Shown here: piece after piece, positions 9,845 to 18,596 of the stretch | Layout: each line of letters opens with the position of its first letter | Position numbering within the stretch: position 1 is the first letter of the stretch | Assembly (NCBI GenBank): GCA_937943575.1 | Contig: CALEAV010000015.1 | Coordinates: forward strand, 1-64,000 | Source of the DNA: an uncultured bacterium | Lineage (GTDB): Bacteria > Desulfobacterota > Desulfobaccia > Desulfobaccales > 0-14-0-80-60-11 | Reading direction: 5' to 3' | Length of the DNA stretch: 64,000 bases | Notes under the pieces: model-generated | Told to the model about the DNA's origin: nothing | The model's database searches: none | Seen by the model: only the letters and a program-made list of their open reading frames with translations | Made by a program: the position numbers and the translations under genes

Positions 9845-11953
9845 TCAAATCACCGAATCCGTGATGCGCTCATCAAAGATGCGTTTGCTTTTGCGCTCCG
9901 AGCGCGGCAGGGTGCCATAGGGCACAATCTCCACCTCCGGCGTCACCAGGAGCTTGCGCTTGATGCGGTAGCGCACCTCCCGGGAGAGCTCGTCCACCCG
10001 CCCCGGCTCCACCCCCTCGCCCCGCTCCACCCTGAGGAGCATGTGGTCCCGGCCGCCCTCGTCCCTACTGAGGTGCACCTGGTACTCCGACCCCAGCCCC
10101 GGGATGTCGGAGAGGATCCGGTCGATGCTGGAGGGGTAGATGTTCACCCCCCGGAACTTGAACATGTCGTCGGTGCGCCCCAGGATGCGGGAGTGCCGGG
10201 GCAGGATGGTGCCGCAGGTGCAGGGGCCCGGAATGATGCGGGTGATGTCCCGGGTGCGGTAGCGGATGAGGGGGGCGGCCTCCTTGCACAGGGTGGTCAC
10301 CACCATCTCCCCCCACTCCCCGTCGGGCAGGGGCTCCAGGGTGTCGGGATCGATGATCTCCAGGATGTAGTAGTCCGCCCAGTAGTGGATGCAGTCATGG
10401 TGGGGGCACTCCATCCCCGTCCCGGGCCCGTAGAGCTCCGTCAGCCCCGGTATGTCGAAGAGCTCCACCCCGCCCAGCAGCTCCGACATCTTGCGCCGCA
10501 TGGAGACGCTGGAGCGCTCCGAGCCGTAGATCACCTTTTTCAGAAAGATCTTGTCCGTCAGCCCCCGGCGGTGCACCTCCTCGGCCATGAGCAGACCCAT
10601 GGAGGCGGTGCAGCACAGCACGGTGCTCTGCAAATCCACCAGAAACTCGCACTGCAGGTCGATGTTCCCCGGGCCCACCGGCAGGGCCATGGCCCCCAGG
10701 CGCTCGCAGCCCGCCTGGAAGCCCACCCCCGCGGTCCACACCCCGTAGCCCACCGCGATCTGCACCCGGTCCAGGGGCGTCACCCCGGCCATCTCGTAGG
10801 CCCGGGCAAAGAAGTGGGCCCAGTCGTCCACGTCCTTCTGGGTGTAGCACAGGATCTTGCGCTTCCCGGTGGTGCCGCTGGAGGCATGGATGCGCACGAT
10901 CTGCTCAAAGGGCACCGACCGCAGCGGAAAGGGATACTGGTCCCGCAGGTCCTCCCCGGTGGTGAAGGGCAGACGCCGCAGGTCGTCCAGGGAGCGGATG
11001 TCCTCGGGCCGGATGCCCGCGGCCTCCAGCCGCTCCCGGTAGAAGGGGGAGCCTTCGTAGGCATGACGCACCGTCCATTTCAGGCCCGCCAGCTGGTGGG
11101 CCCGAAGCTCCTCCTCGGTGCGCAGGAAGGGCATGAAGGTGCTAGTCATGGCAGGTTTCACCAGACGGATATTGGTCAGGCCGGCCGCGCCCAGGCGGCT
11201 GGCTGCGGGGTTGTCGGCGCTGGCTGCGCCCAGAAAGGCCCGGCGCAGCTCCGGATCCACCAGCAGGCGTTCGCTCTCCCCCTGGCCCACCAGACGGCCG
11301 TTGGCCAAAAGATACGCCCGGCGGGAGGCGGTGAGCGCCCGGGCGGCGTTCTGCTCCACCAGGAGAATGGTCACCCCGGCCCGGGCCAGCTGGTGGATGA
11401 TGTCAAAGATCTCATCCGCCACCAAGGGCGCCAGCCCCAGGCTGGGTTCATCCAGCAGGAGCAGCCGGGGCTGCGCCATGAGGGCCCTCCCCAGGGCCAC
11501 CATCTGCTGCTCGCCCCCTGAAAGGGTGGCGGTGGGCTGCTCCAGGCGCTCCGCCAGCCGGGGGAAGCGGGCCGCCACCCTCTCCAGCCGGGCCTGCCGC
11601 TCCCGGCGCCCCACCTTAAGGGGCAGGGCCCCCAGCTCCAGGTTCTCCCGGACCGTGAGGTCGCCGAACATCTCCCGGCCTTCGGGGACCAGGGCCACGC
11701 CCGCCGCCGCCAGGGCCGCCGGGGAGGCCCCGGTGATCTCCCGACCCATGAGGAGGATGCGGCCGCCGGAGACCGGCACCAGGCCCATGATGGCCTTCAG
11801 CAGGGTGCTCTTGCCGGCGCCGTTGGCCCCCACCAGCGCCACCGTCTCCCCCGGCCGCACCCCCAGGGAGACCCCAAAGAGCGCCTGGGCCGCGCCGTAA
11901 TGCACCGTCAGGTCCTGAAGCTCCAGCAGGAAAGGGGAGGTGCTCGTCGGCAT
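9845..11953 (-). CDS. Fusion protein: LivF-type ABC ATPase (N-term) + phenylacetate-CoA ligase-type adenylating enzyme (C-term)
   Basis: Single uninterrupted 702-aa ORF. N-term: GANGAGKSTLLKAIMGL, LSGGEQQMVALGRALMAQPRLLLLDEPSLGL. C-term: HASSGTTGKRKILCYTQKDVDDW, GRTDDMFKFRGVNIYPSSID. Confidence 0.9.
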   Translation of the reverse strand: MPTSTSPFLLELQDLTVHYGAAQALFGVSLGVRPGETVALVGANGAGKSTLLKAIMGLVPVSGGRILLMGREITGASPAALAAAGVALVPEGREMFGDLTVRENLELGALPLKVGRRERQARLERVAARFPRLAERLEQPTATLSGGEQQMVALGRALMAQPRLLLLDEPSLGLAPLVADEIFDIIHQLARAGVTILLVEQNAARALTASRRAYLLANGRLVGQGESERLLVDPELRRAFLGAASADNPAASRLGAAGLTNIRLVKPAMTSTFMPFLRTEEELRAHQLAGLKWTVRHAYEGSPFYRERLEAAGIRPEDIRSLDDLRRLPFTTGEDLRDQYPFPLRSVPFEQIVRIHASSGTTGKRKILCYTQKDVDDWAHFFARAYEMAGVTPLDRVQIAVGYGVWTAGVGFQAGCERLGAMALPVGPGNIDLQCEFLVDLQSTVLCCTASMGLLMAEEVHRRGLTDKIFLKKVIYGSERSSVSMRRKMSELLGGVELFDIPGLTELYGPGTGMECPHHDCIHYWADYYILEIIDPDTLEPLPDGEWGEMVVTTLCKEAAPLIRYRTRDITRIIPGPCTCGTILPRHSRILGRTDDMFKFRGVNIYPSSIDRILSDIPGLGSEYQVHLSRDEGGRDHMLLRVERGEGVEPGRVDELSREVRYRIKRKLLVTPEVEIVPYGTLPRSERKSKRIFDERITDSVI

Positions 11954-11964
11954 GGTCTGGGGGG

Positions 11965-11993
11965 ATTATAAACGGCCGCCTCCCCTCTGACAA
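11965..11993 (-). promoter_or_regulatory. Candidate sigma70 promoter for livF-paaK fusion
   Basis: On minus strand TTGTCA-17 nt-TATAAT; the -10 ends 11 nt before the ATG. Confidence 0.55.
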
Positions 11994-12052
11994 GGGCGGT
12001 CGCCGCCGCAGGCGGCTTCAAGGGGGGCTGAGGGAAAAAAAACCGGGCCCCA

Positions 12053-12080
12053 TTGAATCCCTTCCCTCACGATTTATAAT
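12053..12080 (+). promoter_or_regulatory. Candidate promoter for 71-aa ORF
   Basis: TTGAAT-16 nt-TATAAT upstream of an about 110-nt leader. Confidence 0.5.
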
Positions 12081-12198
12081 AGAGGGAACAGCCGGAAAAG
12101 AAACGGTTGTTGAACTTACATACCGACGGCCGGTCACACCCGACTTTCGGGCCGATCGGCCCGCAAAGCCACCATACAGACCTGTAAGGAGAGGCAGT

Positions 12199-12414
12199 AT
12201 GCTGACGGAATATGGCGTCGACACCTTGGGAGCCCCTTCCGTGGACCCGGACAAGGTGGTCACCGCAATCTTTTCCCACCCGTATCACGGCCGCCTGATT
12301 GAGCGGGTGATCCTCTGGGTGCAGCCCTACATCGTTTACAAGGGCGAGCGCTACAAGCTCACCTGGTGGGGCGGCGGCTCGGCGTATTATCAGCCGGTCC
12401 CCATGAGCTCCTGA
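12199..12414 (+). CDS. Small hypothetical protein (71 aa)
   Basis: RBS aaggagag upstream, own promoter-like sequence and intrinsic terminator, lies on the opposite strand to all its neighbours. Confidence 0.6.
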   Translation: MLTEYGVDTLGAPSVDPDKVVTAIFSHPYHGRLIERVILWVQPYIVYKGERYKLTWWGGGSAYYQPVPMSS

Positions 12415-12437
12415 GCCTGACCGGAATGCCTGACCCG

Positions 12438-12464
12438 GGGCGGGCCATGGAGCCCGCCCTTTTT
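12438..12464 (+). terminator. Intrinsic terminator after 71-aa ORF
   Basis: gggcgggc-catgga-gcccgccc-ttttt: perfect 8-bp stem plus T-tract. Confidence 0.85.
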
Positions 12465-12536
12465 GCGTCCGGGCGACGGAACTTGTCCGCCGCCTCCCAT
12501 ACATAACGGTGGAAGAACCGCCGTCCCCCTTCCCGC

Positions 12537-12893
12537 CTAAAAGGTAAAGACCTGGGCCTCCGCGGCGATCTGGATCAGGGTCACCCCGGTGCTGATGCTG
12601 CATCCCGGGGGCAGGTCCTCCTCCCCCACCAGCCGGGCCTCGGCGCAGGGCTTGCACACCAGGATCCGGGCCCCCTGGTCCACCAGGAATTTCCAGTAGC
12701 CCATCAGCTCGTCCCCGGTGGGGGCCTTGAGGCGCTCCGCCAGCGACAGATTGGTGAAATAGACCGCATCGTCCACCAGAAAGACCGTCACCTCGTGGCC
12801 CTGCTCGGCGGCAATCTTGGCGAACTGGAAGCAGCGCACCGCCCGGGTGGGGTCCTCCGGGCCCCGGGTCAGAACAAAGAGAAACTTGCCCAT
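12537..12893 (-). CDS. DsrE/F-like family protein
   Basis: MGKFLFVLTRGPEDPTRAVRCFQFAKIAAEQGHEVTVFLVDDAVYFTN...ILVCKPCAEAR. Confidence 0.75.
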   Translation of the reverse strand: MGKFLFVLTRGPEDPTRAVRCFQFAKIAAEQGHEVTVFLVDDAVYFTNLSLAERLKAPTGDELMGYWKFLVDQGARILVCKPCAEARLVGEEDLPPGCSISTGVTLIQIAAEAQVFTF

Positions 12894-12918
12894 CCCTCCT
12901 TCCCTCCTTGGGGGAATC

Positions 12919-13809
12919 TCAGGGGGGGCCTTCCGCCCCCTCCTCTCCGGCAATACACCAGCTTTGCCCCCGGCACAAGAGGAAACCCTCCCCCTGGAGG
13001 GCCGCCAAAAGCCGCCGCACCCGCGCCGGCTCCCGCCCCAGCCTCGAGGCCACTTCCTCCACGGTGAGCCTCGGGGTGGCCAGCAGGGTCCGCAGGATCT
13101 CCCCCCGCACCTGGCGGTCCGAGCCGCCGTAAGGCGCCTGACGCTTCCTCAGGCCGTTCCCGGCTCCCGTCTGCGACTTCAGGCCCACCCCGTAGTCCAT
13201 CAGGGCGTAATACCACTCCCTGACCCTCCGCCGGTCCAGGGTCCGGGCCACCAGCGGCAGAAGCTCCCGGTCCGGCACACGGGCCTCCCCCGGGAAGAAA
13301 AAGTGCCGGAAAACCCGGCGGATGTTGGTCTCAATGAAGGCCACCGGCCGCTCGTAGGCAAAGGCGCACACCGCCCCGGCGGTGGCCGGCCCGATGCCGG
13401 GAAGGCGTTCAAGTTCCTGCGGCTCCGGTGGCAGCCCCCCGCCATGCTGCTCCAGCACCAGACCGGCGGTCTCCTTCAGGGCCAAAGCCCGCCGGGGATA
13501 GCCCAGCCCCTGCCACACCTCCAGGACCCGGGAAAGGGGCGCCCGGTAAAGGGCGGCAAAATCCGGAAAGGCCGCCAGAAACACCGGGTAGCGGGGGAGC
13601 ACCCGGGCCACCGGGGTCTGCTGCAGCATGATCTCGGAGACGAGAATGGCGTACGGGTCCCGGGTCTCCCGCCACGGCAGCCGCCGGCCATGCACAGCAT
13701 AGTACCGGTAAATCTCCCGGCGGAAGCGGGCAATCTCCCCAGGGCTCAACGAGACCGGTTCCCCCTCTCTCTGTGACTTCCAGATGAAGGCTGGCCTGAG
13801 CTTGGGCAT
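12919..13809 (-). CDS. HhH-GPD DNA glycosylase (MutY-like, no C-terminal 4Fe-4S cysteines) with C-terminal winged-helix-like segment
   Basis: LPWRETRDPYAILVSEIMLQQTPVARVLPRY, LPGIGPATAGAVCAFAYERPVAFIETNIRRV; lacks the C-x6-C-x2-C-x5-C motif. Confidence 0.8.
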   Translation of the reverse strand: MPKLRPAFIWKSQREGEPVSLSPGEIARFRREIYRYYAVHGRRLPWRETRDPYAILVSEIMLQQTPVARVLPRYPVFLAAFPDFAALYRAPLSRVLEVWQGLGYPRRALALKETAGLVLEQHGGGLPPEPQELERLPGIGPATAGAVCAFAYERPVAFIETNIRRVFRHFFFPGEARVPDRELLPLVARTLDRRRVREWYYALMDYGVGLKSQTGAGNGLRKRQAPYGGSDRQVRGEILRTLLATPRLTVEEVASRLGREPARVRRLLAALQGEGFLLCRGQSWCIAGEEGAEGPP

Positions 13810-13962
13810 GGCAGAATGATTGATGCGGGGATTCCAGGGGAGCGGCAGCTCCCTCGGCCCTCCCCGCCAACCACCCCCTTATCTGGGGTGGGGGGTGAGG
13901 TCGTGGCAGAGCAGGCAGGGGTCAACGCTCCCTGGCCCCCTCTCCCACAAGCCATTCTCACC

Positions 13963-14751
13963 CTATGCGGTGACGCTCATGCGGCCCAGATACGCCTCCA
14001 GCACCCGGGGGTCCCGCTGCACCTCCTCCGGGGTGCCCAGGGCGATGCGCCGGCCGCCGTCCAGCACCACCACCACATCGCTCACCCCCATGACCAGATC
14101 CATGTCGTGCTCCACCAAAAGCAACGTGCGGCCCTGGCGCCTAAGCTGCCGGATGAGGCCCGCCACCTCGGCGGTCTCCTGGGAGTTGAGGCCGGCCACC
14201 GGCTCATCCAGCAAGGCCAGCGCCGGCTGGGAGACGAAGACCCGGGCCATCTCCAGGCGCTTTTTGTCGCCGTAGGGGAGTATCCCCGCCGGCCAGTCGG
14301 CCTTCCCCCCCAGACCGAAGGCGTCCAGGGCCTCCAGGGCGGCCAGCTTCAGGCGCCGCTCCCGGTGGCGGAGCCTGGGGGTCCGCAGGAGCGCCTCGGC
14401 AAGGGAGACGCCGGCCTGGGGCGTAAGACCCAACAGCACATTGTCCAGCACCGTCAGCCGGGGAAAGAGACGCAGGTTCTGAAAGGTGCGGGCCACTCCC
14501 AAAGCGGCGATCTCATGGGGCGCCAGGCCCGCCAGCTCCCGCCCCTGGAAAAGGATGCGCCCCCCGTCCGGCCGCACCACCCCGGTGAGGCAGTTGATCA
14601 GGGTGGTCTTGCCGGCGCCGTTGGGCCCGATGAGGGCGGTCACCGTCCCCCCATGGACGGGAAAACTCACCCCCGCCAGGGCCGGCACGCCCCCGAAGTT
14701 CTTGCTCAGCCCCTGAATCTCCAGCAGGGGCGGCCCCGCCGGCCCCCTCAT
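13963..14751 (-). CDS. livG: ABC transporter ATP-binding protein (LivG-type)
   Basis: LLEIQGLSKNFGGVPALAGVSF...GPNGAGKTTLINCLTGVVRPDGG; ATGA overlap with livM. Confidence 0.9.
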   Translation of the reverse strand: MRGPAGPPLLEIQGLSKNFGGVPALAGVSFPVHGGTVTALIGPNGAGKTTLINCLTGVVRPDGGRILFQGRELAGLAPHEIAALGVARTFQNLRLFPRLTVLDNVLLGLTPQAGVSLAEALLRTPRLRHRERRLKLAALEALDAFGLGGKADWPAGILPYGDKKRLEMARVFVSQPALALLDEPVAGLNSQETAEVAGLIRQLRRQGRTLLLVEHDMDLVMGVSDVVVVLDGGRRIALGTPEEVQRDPRVLEAYLGRMSVTA

Positions 14752-15758
14752 GAGGCCTCCCCCCTGCCTGCAACCCGCCTCCTGGCCCAGGTGAGGCGCA
14801 GGTGATCCCAGAGGCCGGTCACCAGCCCCTGGGGCAGAAACATCAGGATCAGCACCAGAACCAGGCCGTGGATGAGATCGAAATAGGCCTCCAGGAACTC
14901 CAGATAATAGGGCAACAGGGTGACCACCATCACCCCCAGAAGGGTTCCCCACACCGAGCCCAGGCCCCCCACCACCACCATGATCACCAGGTCCAGGGAT
15001 TTAAAGATGCTGAAGCCGTCGGGGTTGACGTAGTGGTAGTAATGGGCGTAGAGGCTCCCCGCCACCGCGGCAAACACCGCCGACAACACAAAGACGCGCA
15101 CCTTTTCCCGCCGGACATGCACCCCCAGGGTGGCGGCAGCCACCTCGTCCTGGGCCAGCGCCGCCAGGCCCCGGCCCACGCCGCTGCGCATCAGATTGAG
15201 GCAGGCGGTCACCCCCAGGAGGACCCCTCCCCACACCAGGTAGAAAAACCGGAGTTCCGTGTCGAAGGTGAAGCCGGCCACCCCCAGGGGCGGAATGCCG
15301 GAAATGCCGCTGGGCCCCCCGGTGACGGCGTCCCATTGCACCAGCACTAGGTGCACGATGTAGTTGAACCCCAGCGTGGCCATGGCCAGATAATGGCCGT
15401 GCAGCCGCAGGGTGGGAAGGCCAAGGAAGAGCGCCAGGACGGCCACCAGGGCGGCGGTGAGGAGCAGGGCGGGCCAGGGGGTGAGCCAGCCGTGCACCGT
15501 AAGCAGCGCCGAGCCGTAGGCCCCCAGGCCGAAAAACCCCGCATGGCCCAGGGAGATCTGCCCGGCATAGCCGATGAACAGGTTGAGCCCCAGCACCGCC
15601 ACAGCATAGATGCCGATGAGATTGAGCAACCCCAGCTGATAGGGATTGCGCACGGCCAGGGGCACCAGGGCCAGAAGCACCGCCACCAGCCACACCGTGA
15701 GGCCGGTGCGGTGCCGGAGGATGAACCACCGCAGCCTGGTGGCGGGGTCAGGTCTCAC
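14748..15758 (-). CDS. livM: ABC transporter permease (LivM-type)
   Basis: LNLFIGYAGQISLGHAGFFGLGAYGSALL motif, multiple transmembrane segments. Confidence 0.9.
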   Translation of the reverse strand: MRPDPATRLRWFILRHRTGLTVWLVAVLLALVPLAVRNPYQLGLLNLIGIYAVAVLGLNLFIGYAGQISLGHAGFFGLGAYGSALLTVHGWLTPWPALLLTAALVAVLALFLGLPTLRLHGHYLAMATLGFNYIVHLVLVQWDAVTGGPSGISGIPPLGVAGFTFDTELRFFYLVWGGVLLGVTACLNLMRSGVGRGLAALAQDEVAAATLGVHVRREKVRVFVLSAVFAAVAGSLYAHYYHYVNPDGFSIFKSLDLVIMVVVGGLGSVWGTLLGVMVVTLLPYYLEFLEAYFDLIHGLVLVLILMFLPQGLVTGLWDHLRLTWARRRVAGRGEAS

Positions 15759-16276
15759 CCCCCCGCCTCCCGGGCCGCCGCCTCCCCGGCTCCAAAGGCC
15801 AGCAGGCTGTCCTCTCGAAAGCGCGCCGGCGTCTGCTGCCGGATCACCTCCGCCAGGACCTCGGCGCCGCAGAAGAGCACCCCCCGGCCGGCGGCGTAGC
15901 CCAAGAGCACCAGATTGGCGGCCACCGGTTTCAGACCCAGTCCCAGGGCCGCCCCCAGGGCGTCAAGCCCCAGATGGGCCCCCGGTGCCTGAGTGTTCAC
16001 CACCCTCACCCCCCCCGGGCGAACATAGCCTCCGTGCACCGCCAGATTGTCCCCATGGAGAAAGAGGCCCACATCCGCCGCGCCCCAGGGGATGAGGGGG
16101 CCGCGAAATCCTCCCACCTTCACCATGGAGATCACCGTGCCCCCCCGCTGGGCCATGCCGTGGGTCTCGGAGGTGATGACCGGCAGGCCCAGGAGCATCG
16201 CCGCCTCCCCCAGCCACCGGGTCAGGGTCACCGCGCCCTGCCCGCCCACGCCGCTGACAATGATCTGCTGCCGCAT
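15755..16276 (-). CDS. iorB: Indolepyruvate:ferredoxin oxidoreductase beta subunit
   Basis: IIVSGVGGQGAVTLTRWLGEAAMLLGLPVITSETHGMAQRGGTVISMVKVG; adjacent to iorA. Confidence 0.9.
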   Translation of the reverse strand: MRQQIIVSGVGGQGAVTLTRWLGEAAMLLGLPVITSETHGMAQRGGTVISMVKVGGFRGPLIPWGAADVGLFLHGDNLAVHGGYVRPGGVRVVNTQAPGAHLGLDALGAALGLGLKPVAANLVLLGYAAGRGVLFCGAEVLAEVIRQQTPARFREDSLLAFGAGEAAAREAGG

Positions 16277-16280
16277 GCTC

Positions 16281-18137
16281 TCAGCCCCCGGCCTCCGCCT
16301 CGATGGCCCCGGCGGGGCAGACATGCACACAGACCCCGCAGCCCACGCAGGTGACCGGGTCAATGGCCGCCCGCCCCTCGGCCTCTTCCCACCTCAGGCC
16401 GCGGCATTCAAAGGCCTCCAGGCAGTGCCTGCAGCCCACGCACCCCTCCGTCACCCGCACCCGGTGCCGGGGCTGGCGCCGCCCCTCCGGGGTGAGGAGG
16501 CAGGGATGCCGGGCAATGAGCACCGCCACGCCCCCCTCGGACGAGCGGCAGAACCGGTCCGCTTCCAGTAGAATATCTTTAACTTCCGGGAGGTTATAAG
16601 CTTCCACCTCCCGCAGGAACTTCACCCCGCAGGCCCGCACCAGCTCCGGCAGGGCCACCGGGGTGGCCGGCCGTCCCTGGGCGGTGACCCCCAAAGCCGG
16701 CGTGGGCTGATGCCCGGTCATGGCGGTGGTCTGGTTGTCCAGGATCACCAGAATGAAGCGGGCCCGGTGAAACACCGCATTGATCAGGGCCGGAATCCCG
16801 GCGTGGTAAAACGTGGAATCCCCGATGGTGGCCACAATGGGGGGAAAATCCCCCCCGGCGGCGTAGGCATGGTAAAAGCCCGCCGCCTGGCTGATGCCCG
16901 CCCCCATGCAGTGGCAGGTGTCCACCGCCCCCAGGTTGATGCCCAGGGTGTAGCAACCGATGTCGCTGGGAAAGATGCCTTGGGGGAAGGTCTCCCGGAG
17001 GGCATAAAAGACCCCCCGGTGGCCGCAGCCGGGACAGAGCGTCGGCCTGACCCCCCCGGCGGCGGGAGCGGGCACTTCCGGTGCCGCCATCCCCAGAAAG
17101 CCGGCCAGCACCCGCCCCAGGACCTCCGGGGTGAGCTCGCCAAAGCCCGGCACCTGGCCGCTCTGCCGCCCCCGAACCCTTCCGGCCCCCAGTTGCAGTT
17201 CCATGACCGGGCCGGGCTCCTCCAGCACCAGGATCTCCCGGTAGGTGCCCAGGACCTGCTCCACCCAGGGCCGAGGCAGGGGAAAGGGCATCCTCACCCG
17301 GTAGAAATCCACCTGGCCCGCAGCCCCCAGCTCCGCCAGCATATCCAGGGCGTGGGCCGCCGCCGCCCCCGAGGCCACGATGCACTTCTCCGGCCGGCCG
17401 CCCTCCCCGGGCAGAAACTCCGGGGCCCACTGCGCCTCGCCGGCGAGGGCCGTAAGCTTGTCATGCAGCCGCCAGTGCAGCTCCCGGACAAACACCGGGG
17501 TGGCGGCCCAGCGCCCCGGATCCCTGACGAACCGGGCCGGCCGCTCCAGGGGCCTCACCTCCCCCAGCGGCACATTCTGCCGGGCATGGCACACCCGGGT
17601 GGTGGGCCGCAGCATCACCGGCAGCTCATAGCGCTCGGAAAGCTGCAGGCCCAGGTGCACCATCTCCCGGGCCTCCCGGGGGTCCATGGGGTCCAGGACC
17701 GGCACCTGGGCCGCCAGGGCCAGCAGGCGGCTGTCCTGCTCCGTCTGGGAGCTGTGTGGTCCGGGGTCATCCGCCGCCACCACCAAAAAGCCCCCCGTCA
17801 CCCCCAGGTAGGCGGCCCGGAAGAAGGGGTCGGCCGCCACATTCAGGCCCACCTGCTTCATGGCCACGGCAGACCGCCGGCCGCACATGGAATTGGCCAG
17901 GGCGGTCTCAAAGGCCACCTTTTCGTTGATGCTCCATTCGGCGTGCACTTCCGCCCCGGTCTCGTGGGCCGCAGCCACCACCGCCGCCAGAATCTCCGAC
18001 GCCGGAGTGCCGGGGTAGGAGGCGGCCAAGCTCACCCCGGCCTCCACCAGGGCCCGGCCGATGGCCTCATTTCCCAACAGCAGCCGCTCCGAAAGCCCCG
18101 GGGGGGCAGCAGGCTGGGCAAGAGAAGGCCGAGTCAT
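16281..18137 (-). CDS. iorA: Indolepyruvate:ferredoxin oxidoreductase alpha subunit
   Basis: LLGNEAIGRALVEAGVSLAASYPGTPASEIL...CPGCGHRGVFYALRE...C-terminal 2x[4Fe-4S] (CVGCRHCLEAFEC, CVGCGVCVHVCP). Confidence 0.95.
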   Translation of the reverse strand: MTRPSLAQPAAPPGLSERLLLGNEAIGRALVEAGVSLAASYPGTPASEILAAVVAAAHETGAEVHAEWSINEKVAFETALANSMCGRRSAVAMKQVGLNVAADPFFRAAYLGVTGGFLVVAADDPGPHSSQTEQDSRLLALAAQVPVLDPMDPREAREMVHLGLQLSERYELPVMLRPTTRVCHARQNVPLGEVRPLERPARFVRDPGRWAATPVFVRELHWRLHDKLTALAGEAQWAPEFLPGEGGRPEKCIVASGAAAAHALDMLAELGAAGQVDFYRVRMPFPLPRPWVEQVLGTYREILVLEEPGPVMELQLGAGRVRGRQSGQVPGFGELTPEVLGRVLAGFLGMAAPEVPAPAAGGVRPTLCPGCGHRGVFYALRETFPQGIFPSDIGCYTLGINLGAVDTCHCMGAGISQAAGFYHAYAAGGDFPPIVATIGDSTFYHAGIPALINAVFHRARFILVILDNQTTAMTGHQPTPALGVTAQGRPATPVALPELVRACGVKFLREVEAYNLPEVKDILLEADRFCRSSEGGVAVLIARHPCLLTPEGRRQPRHRVRVTEGCVGCRHCLEAFECRGLRWEEAEGRAAIDPVTCVGCGVCVHVCPAGAIEAEAGG

Positions 18138-18439
18138 GGCAGGAAATAGTGCTCCAGGGTGCTGGCCCAGGCCAGGTACCAGAGGGAAACCTCCGGGTTG
18201 GTTTCCCGGTGGTGATACGATTCCTGCAGAAAATAATCCATAATCTCCGCCGCTGCCTCCTGATTCAGGTCCACCGCCGGCCCTGCGCCCTGAAAGAGGG
18301 CAAACAGGCTGTCCAGGCCGCTCAACAGCCCTTCCAGGACCCGGCTCTCTTCGCTGAGACCGGCATCGGCAAAATACCGCTGGCGGAAAAGGTCCTGGGT
18401 TTCAACCAGGGCCATCAACGAGACGGCGTCTGACCCCAT
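18134..18439 (-). CDS. Hypothetical protein between livH and iorA
   Basis: About 101 aa, MGSDAVSLMALVETQDLFRQRYFADAGL...; stop overlaps the iorA start. Confidence 0.6.
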   Translation of the reverse strand: MGSDAVSLMALVETQDLFRQRYFADAGLSEESRVLEGLLSGLDSLFALFQGAGPAVDLNQEAAAEIMDYFLQESYHHRETNPEVSLWYLAWASTLEHYFLP

Positions 18440-18596
18440 AAAACCTCCGGATGATGAAACCTGTCTTCCACTAAGGCAAGGGAGCACCCGGCGGCAGGCC
18501 GGGGGAGGAGAGGCCAAGGCCGCCGTCCCCGCCCGCCTCTTTCCCCATGGCGTGGACAAACCTCCCCTGGGCCCAAAATCCATCCACCTTCCGCCC

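Noticed and set aside
9488-11521. 677-aa plus-strand ORF
   Set aside because: Antisense to the livF-paaK fusion; composition typical of antisense GC-rich frames.
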